Source: Microbacterium mangrovi
Lineage (GTDB): Bacteria > Actinomycetota > Actinomycetes > Actinomycetales > Microbacteriaceae
Direction: 5' to 3'
NCBI RefSeq assembly: GCF_000802305.1
Contig: NZ_JTDK01000010.1
Coordinates: 281,658 to 345,657 of the forward strand
Length of the DNA stretch: 64,000 nt
This document shows positions 26,176 through 34,709 of this stretch, piece after piece. The translations under genes and the position numbers were made by a program. Position 1 is the first letter of the stretch, and every line of letters starts with the position of its first letter. The notes beneath the pieces are model-generated. The model saw nothing but the letters and a program-made list of their open reading frames with translations, did not search any database and was not told the DNA's origin.

Positions 26176-26338
26176 TTGGCCGGCACCGGCATCCGTGGCA
26201 GAATAGGAGTTCGTGCCCTGATGTGCTCTGCCTCAGGGGAGCTGCCATCGACCTCGGTCTGAAACATGGCAACGGGGCGCTCCTTTCTTGACATCCCTTG
26301 ACGTGGTCGACCTGTTGCGGCCGCAGGAAGAGAAGATC
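26176..26338 (+). promoter_or_regulatory. rplS promoter and structured 5' leader
   Basis: TTGGCC (26176-26181), a 17-base spacer and CAGAAT (26199-26204) form a plausible promoter, with start near 26211. The leader opens with a hairpin whose arms are CCCTGA (26216-26221) and TCAGGG (26233-26238), then a second with arms TGCCAT (26243-26248) and ATGGCA (26266-26271). A purine-rich GGAAGAGAAG precedes the start codon. Two successive perfect stems in about 60 bases suggest autoregulation by L19 or transcript stabilisation. I do not recognise a named RNA family. Confidence 0.5.
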
Positions 26339-26686
26339 ATGCAGATCCTCGACGCCGTCGACGCAGCATCGCTGCGTTCCGACATCCCCGCTTTCGGCCC
26401 CGGCGACACCGTCAAGGTGCACGTCAACATCACCGAAGGCAACCGCTCCCGCATCCAGGTCTTCCAGGGCGTCGTCATCGGCCGCTCCGGCGACGGTGTG
26501 CGCGAGACCTTCACCGTCCGCAAGGTCAGCTTCCAGGTGGGCGTCGAGCGCACCTTCCCGGTGCACAGCCCGGTGATCGACCACATCGAGGTCGTCACCC
26601 GCGGTGATGTGCGTCGCGCGAAGCTGTACTACCTGCGCAACCTGCGCGGCAAGAAGGCGAAGATCAAGGAGAAGCGCGACAACTGA
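26339..26686 (+). CDS. rplS: 50S ribosomal protein L19
   Basis: A 115-residue protein at the 30S-50S interface. Diagnostic segments are [18 protein letters not shown] near residue 20, [10 protein letters not shown] and the Lys/Arg-rich end [19 protein letters not shown]. The ATG before [12 protein letters not shown] is used, with GGAAGAG upstream; a longer reading frame of about 17 codons lacks L19 similarity and overlaps the leader. A strong terminator follows, so the gene is probably monocistronic here. Confidence 0.95.
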   Translation: MQILDAVDAASLRSDIPAFGPGDTVKVHVNITEGNRSRIQVFQGVVIGRSGDGVRETFTVRKVSFQVGVERTFPVHSPVIDHIEVVTRGDVRRAKLYYLRNLRGKKAKIKEKRDN

Positions 26687-26699
26687 CGCGCTCTCACTT

Positions 26700-26737
26700 C
26701 GACGCCCCGTGGCACTCTGCCCGGGGCGTCGTTGTGT
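26700..26737 (+). terminator. Intrinsic terminator after rplS
   Basis: A perfect 10-base stem, CGACGCCCCG (26700-26709) paired with CGGGGCGTCG (26722-26731), with a 12-base loop, followed by TTGTGT. It begins 13 bases after the rplS stop. Confidence 0.8.
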
Positions 26738-26803
26738 CTGCACACATCCGAAGTGTGCGACGCTGGACTGTGCGCGCGGGGACGCACATGCGGGAGGAGA
26801 CCG

Positions 26804-27583
26804 ATGACCACGGAGCACGCCGAGACGCAGGCGTCTGCGGACGGAGAGAAGCGCAAGGGGCGCGGCGGGTTGCTGTTCCTCCGCGACGTCGCGGTGATCA
26901 TCGTCATCGCGATCGTCGCCTCGTTCCTCCTCAAGACGTTCATCGTCCGCTCCTTCTACATCCCCTCGGCTTCGATGGAGGACACCCTCCAGATCGACGA
27001 CCGGATCCTGGTCGACGAGATCACCCCGCGGTTCACCGGGTATCACCGAGGCGACGTCATCGTCTTCAGCGATCCCGGCGGGTGGCTTCCCGCGCAGCCG
27101 GCCGAGGCCGAGAAGCCCTGGCTGGCACGGACCGTCGACACGGTGCTGACGTTCGTCGGCCTGTCCACGGCCGACAGCGACGACCATCTCGTCAAGCGCA
27201 TCATCGGGCTTCCCGGCGATCATGTGAAGTGTTGCAACGCTCTCGGCCAGATCACCGTGAACGGGACCCCGCTCGACGAGTCCGCCTATGTCAAGCTGCA
27301 GCCCGGCGAGACGACCCCGCAGCCGGTTCCTTTCGACGTCGTCGTGCCGAAGGACTCGCTCTGGGTGCTCGGCGACAACCGCGACGAGTCGAGGGACTCG
27401 CGTTACAACCAGAACGATCCCGGCAAGGGCTACGTGCCCATGACCGACGTCGTCGGCCGGGCGTTCCTGATCACGTGGCCCTTCAACCGGTTCGGCCTGA
27501 TCAGCTCGCACCCGACCGTGTTCGCCGGTGTGCCCGAACCGAGCGGGTCGACGCCGACCACGACAACGACGCCGAGTCCATGA
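26804..27583 (+). CDS. lepB: Type I signal peptidase
   Basis: Cleaves signal peptides from exported proteins at the outer face of the membrane. The 259-residue protein has one N-terminal membrane segment at about residues 25-47 (VAVIIVIAIVASFLL), then the catalytic Ser in PSASMEDT near residue 57 and the catalytic Lys in HLVKRIIGLPGD near residue 131. Box E, GDNRDESRDSR, is near residue 190. The C-terminal tail is Thr/Pro-rich. The ATG has GGAGGAG upstream. Its stop overlaps the rnhB start as ATGA. Confidence 0.95.
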   Translation: MTTEHAETQASADGEKRKGRGGLLFLRDVAVIIVIAIVASFLLKTFIVRSFYIPSASMEDTLQIDDRILVDEITPRFTGYHRGDVIVFSDPGGWLPAQPAEAEKPWLARTVDTVLTFVGLSTADSDDHLVKRIIGLPGDHVKCCNALGQITVNGTPLDESAYVKLQPGETTPQPVPFDVVVPKDSLWVLGDNRDESRDSRYNQNDPGKGYVPMTDVVGRAFLITWPFNRFGLISSHPTVFAGVPEPSGSTPTTTTTPSP

Positions 27584-28239
27584 CCGTCGTCGAGCCACGG
27601 CTCACACTCGAGCGGCGGCTGCTGCGCGAGCGGCCGATCCTCGTCGCGTGCGACGAGGTGGGGCGGGGAGCACTGGCCGGACCCGTCGCGGTCGGGGCGG
27701 TGGCGGTGGATGCGGCACGTGCCCGGAAGCGGGTTCCGGCCGGACTGCGGGATTCGAAGCTCGTCCCCGAGGCCCGACGGCCCGAGGTGGCGGCGCGAGC
27801 TGCCGACTGGGTGTGCGCCTCCGGCGTCGGGTGGGCGACATCCGAGGAGATCGATCGGATCGGCATCATCCGCGCCCTCGGCCTCGCCGCTCATCGGGCG
27901 ATCGCCCAGCTGTCGGCAGCGGGATGCGACCTGAGCGACGCCCTGGTGCTGCTGGACGGCAACCACGACTACATCACTCCCGTTCAAGCGACGCCGTGGC
28001 CCGTCCGCCCGATCATCAAGGGCGATCGGGATTGCGCGAGCGCGAGTGCCGCATCGGTCATCGCCAAGGTGGCGCGAGATGATCTCATGCGCGGCCTCGA
28101 CGGCGAGTTCCCGGTCTACGGCTGGTCGCGCAACAAGGGATATGCGAGCCTCGACCATCGTGCCGCGATCCGCGAGCACGGGCTCAGCCGTCACCACCGC
28201 TCATCGTGGGCCATCGCGGACGCGCCGACACTGTTCTGA
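27580..28239 (+). CDS. rnhB: Ribonuclease HII
   Basis: Removes RNA and single ribonucleotides from DNA duplexes. The 219-residue protein has the catalytic ACDEVGRGALAGP motif near residues 24-36 (Asp and Glu ligands), LLDGN near residue 126 and the GDRDCASASAASVIAKVARD block, followed by a YGWSRNKGYAS substrate loop. Translation is coupled to lepB through a 4-base overlap, the common lepB-rnhB order in actinobacteria. Confidence 0.95.
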   Translation: MTVVEPRLTLERRLLRERPILVACDEVGRGALAGPVAVGAVAVDAARARKRVPAGLRDSKLVPEARRPEVAARAADWVCASGVGWATSEEIDRIGIIRALGLAAHRAIAQLSAAGCDLSDALVLLDGNHDYITPVQATPWPVRPIIKGDRDCASASAASVIAKVARDDLMRGLDGEFPVYGWSRNKGYASLDHRAAIREHGLSRHHRSSWAIADAPTLF

Positions 28240-28265
28240 CGGCCGCACCGTAGGATGGAAGGACC

Positions 28266-28589
28266 ATGGATGACGACTCCTTCGACGACTACGACCGAGA
28301 CCTGGAGCTGGCGCTGTTCCGCGAGTACCGGGACGTTGTGTCTCAGTTCGGGTACGTGATCGAGACCGAGCGTCGCTTCTATCTCGCCAACGAGGTCAAC
28401 GTGGTGCGCCGGGACACCGAGCACGACTTCTACTTCGAGATCACGATGAACGATGTCTGGGTGTGGGACATCTATCGTGCCGACCGCTTCGTGAAGTCCG
28501 TGCGCGTGCTCACGTTCAAGGACGTCAACGTCGAAGAGCTCTCCCGCCACGACCTGCACCTTCCGGAAGAGCTCTCGCTCGACAACTGA
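28266..28589 (+). CDS. DUF2469 family protein
   Basis: A 107-residue acidic protein strongly conserved in actinobacteria and normally found between rnhB and yraN. Motifs such as DLELALFREYRDVV near residue 12 and NDVWVWDIYRADRFVK near residue 60 are typical. It has no membrane segments or known catalytic motif, and its function is unknown. A TAGGAT hexamer lies 9 bases before the ATG with GGAAGGA between, so both leaderless and Shine-Dalgarno initiation are conceivable. Confidence 0.9.
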   Translation: MDDDSFDDYDRDLELALFREYRDVVSQFGYVIETERRFYLANEVNVVRRDTEHDFYFEITMNDVWVWDIYRADRFVKSVRVLTFKDVNVEELSRHDLHLPEELSLDN

Positions 28590-28733
28590 TCTCCGCGGCG
28601 TCTCTTGCCGGTCGCGGATTCACGCGGATGCGGGCTGTCCACAGGGCGGTGTCGGCGCCTCTCCGGGACGGATGCTCCACAGGTGGGTCCTCCCGCGCAG
28701 CGATCGGGTGGCGTGCGCTGAGAACCTGCCTGC

Positions 28734-29096
28734 ATGGCAGCGAAAGACGACCTGGGCAGAGCGGGCGAGGCCCGCGCAGCAGACCATCTCACCGGGAACG
28801 GCTATCGCGTCGTCGATCGCAACTGGCGGTGCTCGGAGGGCGAGCTGGATCTCGTGGTCGTGCGCGACCGCGAACTCGTCGCGGTCGAGGTCAAGACCCG
28901 GCGCGGCGACGGCTTCGGCGATCCGCTCGAGGCCGTCGACGAGCGCAAGCGGCATCGCCTCTGGAGACTCGCGCAGCGATGGCGGCGGGAACATCCTGAC
29001 GCGGCCGCGGACCGGCGACTGCGTGTGGACGTGATCGGCATCACGGGTCCCGACCCGCACTGCGGGCGCCTGGTGCACGTCGAGGACATCCGGTGA
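28734..29096 (+). CDS. YraN family endonuclease-like protein (UPF0102)
   Basis: A 120-residue protein with a restriction-endonuclease-like core: RAGEARAADHLTGNGYRVVDRNWR near the N-terminus, then Glu and the GELDLVVVRDRELVAVEVKTR segment containing the D-x(n)-E-x-K pattern of PD-(D/E)XK nucleases. The cellular substrate is unproven; the family is linked to competence genes by position. The 144-base gap upstream holds no evident gene. Its stop overlaps comM by 4 bases (GTGA). Confidence 0.9.
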   Translation: MAAKDDLGRAGEARAADHLTGNGYRVVDRNWRCSEGELDLVVVRDRELVAVEVKTRRGDGFGDPLEAVDERKRHRLWRLAQRWRREHPDAAADRRLRVDVIGITGPDPHCGRLVHVEDIR

Positions 29097-30619
29097 GCGT
29101 GGCCCGCACGTGGGCGGTTGCCCTCGTCGGCCTCGAAGGAACCCTCGTCGAGGTCGAAGCCGACCTCAGCAAACAGCTTCCGGACTTCCGGATCATCGGA
29201 CTGGCGGACAAGGCCCTGGGGGAAGCGGTCCAGCGCGTGCACAACGCCTGCGAGAACACCGGCGTGCCGCTGTCGAAGCGTCGGCTGACCGTCAACCTGT
29301 CGCCCGCGAGCCTGCCCAAACAGGGATCCGGGTTCGACCTCGCCGTCGCCGTCGCCGCCCTCGCCGCCGAGGGCGGCATGAACACCGATTCCGTGGCCGA
29401 GACCGTCCACATCGGCGAGCTCGGACTCGACGGCCGGCTGCGCCCGGTCACCGGGGTGCTGCCGGCCGTCGTCGCTGCGCATCGGGCCGGGCGCGCCCGT
29501 GTCGTGGTGCCGCACGCCAATCGGGCGGAGGCGCAACTGGTCACCGGGATGGAGGTACACGGCGCGGTCAGTCTGGCGGAAGTCCTTCGTCTCCACGGCG
29601 CCGAGGTCGAGGTTCCGGACATCGATCCGGTGGCGACGGCCGCAGCCGACGAGTTCATCCCGTCCCACCTGGATCTGTCCGACGTGATCGGCCAGCGTGA
29701 GGCGGTCGACGCGCTCGTCGCCGCGGCCGCAGGCGGCCACCACCTGCTGATGAGCGGGCCGCCGGGCGCGGGCAAGACCATGATCGCCGAGCGGCTGCCC
29801 GGCATCCTCCCGGACCTCGACGACGACGCCGCGTTGCGCGTCGCGTCCGTCCGCTCGCTCTCGGGGTCGGTGGTCACCACCCTCACCCGGACGCCGCCTT
29901 TCGAGGCACCGCACCACAGCGCCAGCGTCGCGGCCCTGGTCGGCGGCGGGTCCCGCCACGCCCGCCCCGGCGCGATCGCGCGGGCGAGCGACGGCGTGCT
30001 GTTCCTCGACGAGGCGACCGAGTTCGCGACCAGCACGCTCGATGCGCTCCGGCAACCGCTCGAGAGCGGCCGCATCGCGATCCATCGCGCGGGATTCACC
30101 GCCGCGTACCCCGCACGGTTCCAGCTCGTCCTCGCCTCCAATCCCTGCCCGTGCGGCAACTACGGCGTGCGGGGAGCGACCTGCGTGTGCCCGCCGATCG
30201 CCATCCGGCGCTACCTCGGCCGGCTGAGCGGGCCGCTGCTGGATCGCATCGACATGGAGCTCTCGGTCCGGCGCGTGTCCGTGACGAGGTCCACGTCGGA
30301 TGCGCCGTCCGTCACGACGGCGTCGGCGCGGGACCAGGTCGGGGAGGCGCGTGCGCGTGCACTCCATCGGCTCCGCGACACGCCCTGGCGGCTGAACTCC
30401 GAGGCAGGCGGGGAGTGGCTGCGTGAAGGGCCGGTTGCGCCGTCCGCGCTCGTGAGTCGCCCGCTCACGAGCGCCCTGCACCGAGGCACCCTGACGATGC
30501 GCGGCTATGACCGCATCCTCCGCGTGGCGTGGTCGCTGGCCGACCTCGCCGGCCGCGATCGGCTCTCCGGGGACGATGTCGGGCGTGCGCTGTATCTCAA
30601 ACGAGGATTCGCGCAATGA
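29093..30619 (+). CDS. comM: YifB/ComM family Mg-chelatase-like AAA+ ATPase
   Basis: A 508-residue AAA+ ATPase; in naturally competent bacteria ComM promotes branch migration during transformation. The first about 170 residues form the ChlI-like domain (LSPASLPKQGSGFDLA). Walker A is GPPGAGKT near residue 221, Walker B GVLFLDEATEF near residue 301, then a Cys-rich NPCPCGNYG...CVC segment near residue 348 and the C-terminal Mg-chelatase helical domain. GTG start is coupled to yraN and its stop to dprA, forming a compact yraN-comM-dprA unit. Confidence 0.93.
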   Translation: MSVARTWAVALVGLEGTLVEVEADLSKQLPDFRIIGLADKALGEAVQRVHNACENTGVPLSKRRLTVNLSPASLPKQGSGFDLAVAVAALAAEGGMNTDSVAETVHIGELGLDGRLRPVTGVLPAVVAAHRAGRARVVVPHANRAEAQLVTGMEVHGAVSLAEVLRLHGAEVEVPDIDPVATAAADEFIPSHLDLSDVIGQREAVDALVAAAAGGHHLLMSGPPGAGKTMIAERLPGILPDLDDDAALRVASVRSLSGSVVTTLTRTPPFEAPHHSASVAALVGGGSRHARPGAIARASDGVLFLDEATEFATSTLDALRQPLESGRIAIHRAGFTAAYPARFQLVLASNPCPCGNYGVRGATCVCPPIAIRRYLGRLSGPLLDRIDMELSVRRVSVTRSTSDAPSVTTASARDQVGEARARALHRLRDTPWRLNSEAGGEWLREGPVAPSALVSRPLTSALHRGTLTMRGYDRILRVAWSLADLAGRDRLSGDDVGRALYLKRGFAQ

Positions 30620-31851
30620 CCGCCCCGTTCGCCGATGAGCGCAGCCTGATGTCCGCGATCGCGGCGCTCGGGCGGGATGTCGGAGCTCCCCACCGCGCCC
30701 GCGACGATCTCGCTCGCGTCGTCTGGGCCGGACTGGTCGAGCCGGGCGATGGGATCGCCGGGATGCTGATCGACACGCTCGGTGCGCAGGAGGCGCTTCG
30801 GGTCGCTCAGTGCGCGCGCCCGGGCGCTGCGCCACCGCCGGCGATCGACCTGTCGCCACGAGACTGGGCGGACGCCCTGGCGCGCTGGCGGCCGCGGCTG
30901 GCGTCGGCGTCGGATCCGGGGAACGCGCTGCGCGTCGCGGCGGCGCGGAGCATCCGGCTGGTCATGCCCGGCGACGCCGACTGGCCGGCGCCCCTCGACG
31001 ACCTCGGCCACCACCGTCCCGTGTGCCTGTGGGTGCGGGGCGACTCGCGGCGACTCGGAGGCGACGGGAATCCGGCCGTCGCGATCGTCGGCGCTCGCGC
31101 GGCGACCGGGTACGGAGAGCACGTCGCGGGGGAGCTCGCCGCGGACCTGGCCGGGCGCGGTCTGACCGTCGTATCCGGCGGAGCCTACGGAATCGACGGG
31201 ACGGCCCACCGGGCCGCGCTCGCGGTCGGAGGAACGACGATCGCCGTCATGGCGGGCGGGGTCGACCGGGCCTACCCGGCCGGGCACACGGCTCTGTTCG
31301 ATGAGATCGCCGCCACGGGAGTGGTGATCAGCGAGGTCCCCTGCGGCGGATCACCGACAAAGTGGCGGTTCCTGAGTCGCAATCGCCTGATCGCCGCGCT
31401 GACCGGGGCGACGGTCGTCGTCGAGGCAGGGGTCCGCAGCGGGTCCCTGAACACCGCGAACCACGCGGCGACCCTCGGACGCCCGATCGGCGCGGTGCCC
31501 GGGCCGATCACCAGCCCCTCGTCGGCCGGCTGCCACCGCCTGCTGCGCGAGTACGATGCGCGATGCATCACCGATGCGCGGGACATCGTGGAGCTGTTGG
31601 ACCCCGGAACGCTTTTCGACATGGGCGACGGGGCGAGTGCGGATTCCGCCGGTGTCCGGCCGCGCACGGACGACTTGATGCGCGTTCGCGACGCACTCAG
31701 TACGCGATCGCGGCGCGATGTCGACGACGTCGCCCGACGGTCGGGCATGTCGCTCGCGGAGGTGGAGACGAGACTGGGCCTGCTGCTCATCGCGGGGGAG
31801 GTCGACCGCGGTCCGGACGGGTGGCTGCTGGGGGCGACGGGCACGGGGTGA
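30616..31851 (+). CDS. dprA: DNA-processing protein DprA
   Basis: Binds incoming single-stranded DNA and loads RecA in transformation; widespread also in bacteria not known to be competent. The 411-residue protein has a helical N-terminal domain, the Rossmann-like core with VAIVGARAATGYGEH near residue 155, SGGAYGIDGTAHRAAL near residue 188 and SRNRLIAALTGATVVVEAG near residue 253, and a C-terminal winged-helix region after residue 350. ATG overlaps the comM stop (ATGA). Some residues of the SMF signature (GGxxGID, RNRxIA) are intact. Confidence 0.94.
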   Translation: MTAPFADERSLMSAIAALGRDVGAPHRARDDLARVVWAGLVEPGDGIAGMLIDTLGAQEALRVAQCARPGAAPPPAIDLSPRDWADALARWRPRLASASDPGNALRVAAARSIRLVMPGDADWPAPLDDLGHHRPVCLWVRGDSRRLGGDGNPAVAIVGARAATGYGEHVAGELAADLAGRGLTVVSGGAYGIDGTAHRAALAVGGTTIAVMAGGVDRAYPAGHTALFDEIAATGVVISEVPCGGSPTKWRFLSRNRLIAALTGATVVVEAGVRSGSLNTANHAATLGRPIGAVPGPITSPSSAGCHRLLREYDARCITDARDIVELLDPGTLFDMGDGASADSAGVRPRTDDLMRVRDALSTRSRRDVDDVARRSGMSLAEVETRLGLLLIAGEVDRGPDGWLLGATGTG

Positions 31852-31906
31852 CCGGCGTGGCGGCGCGCCGGGGGAGGGCGTCCGCGGCCTGCGGCATCCT
31901 GGAAGC

Positions 31907-32806
31907 ATGCGGATCGGAGAGGCCTCGGACGGATACGCGGCGTACCTCTCCGCGGTGCGGCGACTGTCGCCGGCGACGGTGCGGGCCTACCGCAGCGATC
32001 TCGCGGATCTGGAGGCATGCGCCGGCGACGTCGAACTGGGCGATGTCACCCTCGAGACGCTTCGCGACTGGCTGTGGCAGGACCTGCAGCGCGGCATATC
32101 GCGTGCAACCGCCGCGCGGCGGACGGCGGCGGTCCGCGGGTTCTTCGGATGGGCGGCCGACACCGGGCTGACCACGAGCGATCCGAGCCTGCGATTGGTC
32201 GCGCCCAAACGAGGGCGCACTCTCCCGACCGTCGCCAGTGCCGATGCCGTCGCCGGCATGCTCGAGGACCTCGCGGGGCGCGCCGCCGACGGCGATCCGC
32301 TTCTGCTGCGCGACCTCGCGATCCTCGAGCTGCTCTATGCGGCGGCATTGCGCGTCTCGGAGCTGTGCGGCCTGGACGTCGAGGACATCGATCGCGAGCG
32401 ACGAACGCTCCGCGTGACCGGAAAGGGCGCGAAAGAACGGGTCGTGCCGTTCGGCGGCGCCGCCGCGCGCGCTCTGGATGCCTACCTCGTCCGCGCGCGG
32501 CCTGCCCTGGACAACGGCACGACATCGGGCAGGGCCGTCTTCCTCGGTCCTCGCGGCGGCCGGCTCGGACCCCGGACGGTCTACGCGGTCGTGAGCCGGG
32601 AGCTGTCCGCGGTGGTCTCGGCGGAGACTGTCGGGCCGCACGCACTGCGCCACTCGGCGGCGACGCACCTCCTCGAAGGCGGCGCCGACCTGCGCGCCGT
32701 GCAGGAGATGCTCGGGCACGCGAGTCTCGGCACGACCCAGATCTACACGCATGTCTCGGGCGACCGCCTGCTCGCCGCGTATCGCCTGGCGCACCCGCGC
32801 GCGTGA
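31907..32806 (+). CDS. xerC: Tyrosine recombinase XerC
   Basis: Resolves chromosome dimers at dif together with XerD. The 299-residue protein has an N-terminal SAM-like core-binding domain and a catalytic domain with all the active residues: Arg in ALRVSELCG near residue 148, Lys in TGKGAKERVV near residue 171, His-x-x-Arg in HALRHS near residue 245, His in LGHASLGTT near residue 269 and the nucleophile in IYTHVS near residue 279. Location directly after dprA is the normal chromosomal xerC position, so this is not a phage integrase. Confidence 0.93.
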   Translation: MRIGEASDGYAAYLSAVRRLSPATVRAYRSDLADLEACAGDVELGDVTLETLRDWLWQDLQRGISRATAARRTAAVRGFFGWAADTGLTTSDPSLRLVAPKRGRTLPTVASADAVAGMLEDLAGRAADGDPLLLRDLAILELLYAAALRVSELCGLDVEDIDRERRTLRVTGKGAKERVVPFGGAAARALDAYLVRARPALDNGTTSGRAVFLGPRGGRLGPRTVYAVVSRELSAVVSAETVGPHALRHSAATHLLEGGADLRAVQEMLGHASLGTTQIYTHVSGDRLLAAYRLAHPRA

Positions 32807-32818
32807 CGAGCGCGGCCC

Positions 32819-33361
32819 TCACGCGCAGCAGGGGAGCAGGATCGCGTGGGGGATGCCGCCCAGAAGCAGCATCGGATTGATGTACTCCCCGTTTCGACGC
32901 GCGCCGAGGTGCACCGTGTCGGGGTCCGCATGTCCGCCGACCGCCACCGTGCCCACCCGCTCGCCGCCCCGGACGACATCGCCTGCGGCGGCGTCCGAGG
33001 CGACGGGCTCGAGTGTCGAGACGATTCCGTCGCCGTGATCGATCGTGAGCACCGGTCGCCCGGCGACGCGCCCGGAGAAGGCGACGATCCCGGCGGCGGG
33101 CGCTGCGACGCCGGAGCCGATCGGGGCGGCGATGTCGATGCCGCGGTGGCCCGGACCGTACCGTGTCGCCGGCGCGGCGTAGGCGACGATGACGCGGTGC
33201 GAGGCCGTCGGCCACACCCACACGGCGCGCTCGGACGCGTCGGACGCAGCCGTTGCCGCGCCACCGGTGGCGGGCTCCGCGGCAGCGGCGGGGGACAGGA
33301 GCAGGAGGAGCACTGCAGCCCCGAGACGAAGCGGTCGCCGGCGCGGCTTCAGGAGGTCCAT
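32819..33361 (-). CDS. Exported M23/LytM-fold protein
   Basis: A 180-residue protein with an N-terminal signal sequence (basic end, then [15 protein letters not shown]) and a LytM-like domain. The first zinc ligands are present in [10 protein letters not shown] (His-x3-Asp, near residues 91-95). The second motif reads TVHLGARR where active M23 peptidases have His-x-His, so the first His of that pair is Val. Actinobacterial relatives often show this degeneracy, so the protein may be a non-catalytic amidase activator or a weak peptidase. Divergent from rpsB, convergent with xerC. Confidence 0.85.
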   Translation of the reverse strand: MDLLKPRRRPLRLGAAVLLLLLSPAAAAEPATGGAATAASDASERAVWVWPTASHRVIVAYAAPATRYGPGHRGIDIAAPIGSGVAAPAAGIVAFSGRVAGRPVLTIDHGDGIVSTLEPVASDAAAGDVVRGGERVGTVAVGGHADPDTVHLGARRNGEYINPMLLLGGIPHAILLPCCA

Positions 33362-33471
33362 CTCTCGAGCATCTGCGCCCGGATCGCGCGCTGCTCGGCG
33401 TGTCCGCAGGGCTGGGGAAAGACGGCCGCGGACGCCTCCGATCGCGCACCTGTGGACAGACCGTCAACTGG

Positions 33472-33676
33472 TACACTGAAAAGGCATCTCGCGTGTCGGG
33501 ATGACTCCGCGTGCCCGTGGCCTGCCGCTCCTGAGCGGCGCTGCAGGCGGCATCCACTCCCACCGGTCCCGCTTTCCGAAGCGGGCGGGAGCATGTCGGG
33601 CACCAGGCTCGTCGCACACCAGTGCGACGAAATCAACCGCAACGGGCGCCCAGCGCCCCAGAACAGGAGCACGACC
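33472..33676 (+). promoter_or_regulatory. rpsB promoter and 190-base leader with three perfect hairpins
   Basis: The -10 box TACACT lies at 33472-33477; no clear -35 is seen. The leader contains three consecutive perfect stem-loops with 4-base loops: GCCGCT/AGCGGC (33524-33529 and 33534-33539), CCCGCTT/AAGCGGG (33568-33574 and 33579-33585), and GTCGCAC/GTGCGAC (33611-33617 and 33622-33628). An AGGAG ribosome binding site follows. This 315-base gap between the M23-like gene and rpsB holds no ORF I would call. Such a leader would suit feedback by S2, as known in other phyla, but I recognise no described family. Confidence 0.6.
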
Positions 33677-34618
33677 ATGGCCGTCGTCACCATCCGCCAG
33701 CTGCTCGACAGCGGCGTCCACTTCGGACACCAGACCCGCCGGTGGAACCCGAAAGTCAAGCGCTTCATCCTCACCGAGCGCTCCGGCATCCACATCATCG
33801 ACCTGCAGCAGTCGCTCGCGTACATCGACAAGGCGTACGAGTTCGTCAAGGAGACCGTCGCCCACGGCGGCACCGTCCTCTTCGTCGGCACCAAGAAGCA
33901 GGCGCAGGAAGTCCTCGCCGAGCAGGCCACGCGCGTCGGCCAGCCGTACGTGAACCAGCGCTGGCTCGGTGGCCTCCTCACCAACTTCAGCACCGTCAGC
34001 AAGCGTCTGGCCCGCATGAAGGAGCTCGAGGAGCTCGACTACGAGAACCCGGCTGCGAGCGGCTTCACCAAGAAGGAGCTCCTCCTCAAGAAGCGCGAGC
34101 TCGACAAGCTGCACAAGTCGCTGGGCGGTATCCGCAACCTCCAGAAGACCCCGTCGGCCCTGTGGGTCGTCGACGCGAAGCGCGAGCACCTCGCCATCGA
34201 CGAGGCCAAGAAGCTCGGCATCCCCGTGATCGGCATCCTCGACACGAACGCCGACCCGGACGACTTCCAGTACCCGATCCCCGGCAACGACGACGCGATC
34301 CGCTCGGTGTCGCTGCTGACGCGCATCATCGCCGACGCAGCGGCCGAGGGTCTGCAGCAGAAGCACAACCCGGAGGCCGGCGAGGCAGAGCCCCTGGCCG
34401 AGTGGGAGCGCGAGCTGCTCGAGCAGGGTGCCGCCGAGGCTCAGGCCGACGCGACCGAGCTCGCCACCGAGGCCGTCGTCGCCGAGGCCGCTGCCGAGGA
34501 GCTGGCCGCTGAGGCCGTCGTCGCCGAGGCCGCTGCCGAGGAGCTGGCCGCTGAGGCCGTCGTCGCCGAGGCCGCCGCCGAGGAGCTCACCGCCGAGGCC
34601 GAGGCCGACCAGGCCTGA
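33677..34618 (+). CDS. rpsB: 30S ribosomal protein S2
   Basis: Ribosomal protein needed for S1 docking and subunit function. The 313-residue chain begins [29 protein letters not shown] and contains [10 protein letters not shown] and [15 protein letters not shown], both S2 signatures. It is extended beyond the usual about 250 residues by an Ala/Glu tail made of three tandem 14-residue repeats. The ATG follows AGGAG. tsf lies 91 bases downstream, the universal rpsB-tsf pairing. Confidence 0.97.
   Translation: MAVVTIRQLLDSGVHFGHQTRRWNPKVKRFILTERSGIHIIDLQQSLAYIDKAYEFVKETVAHGGTVLFVGTKKQAQEVLAEQATRVGQPYVNQRWLGGLLTNFSTVSKRLARMKELEELDYENPAASGFTKKELLLKKRELDKLHKSLGGIRNLQKTPSALWVVDAKREHLAIDEAKKLGIPVIGILDTNADPDDFQYPIPGNDDAIRSVSLLTRIIADAAAEGLQQKHNPEAGEAEPLAEWERELLEQGAAEAQADATELATEAVVAEAAAEELAAEAVVAEAAAEELAAEAVVAEAAAEELTAEAEADQA
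34469..34594 (+). repeat. Three 42-bp tandem repeats within the rpsB 3' end
   Basis: Three in-frame 42-base units (34469-34510, 34511-34552, 34553-34594) encode [18 protein letters not shown] segments. The first two units are identical at the DNA level; the third differs at a few bases. The repeat adds a flexible acidic tail to S2 and is likely to vary in copy number by slippage or unequal recombination. Confidence 0.9.
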
Positions 34619-34709
34619 GGCATTGAACGTCGTCGCGGCGGGGTCGTCTGAGGACGGTCCCGCCGCGGCATCCATGAGAACTTCCACAAACAGCAAGGAG
34701 CCACGACCC

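Noticed and set aside
28590..28733. A small gene or element in the gap before yraN
   Set aside because: Only short TCCACAGG-like words repeat; no start-stop frame with a ribosome binding site and no stable hairpin were found.
31907..32806. XerC as a phage or integron integrase
   Set aside because: Its position after dprA and its length match the chromosomal xerC; there are no att-like repeats or phage genes nearby.
34469..34594. Tandem repeats as a CRISPR array
   Set aside because: Units are directly adjacent without spacers, in frame, and encode the S2 tail; no cas genes are present.
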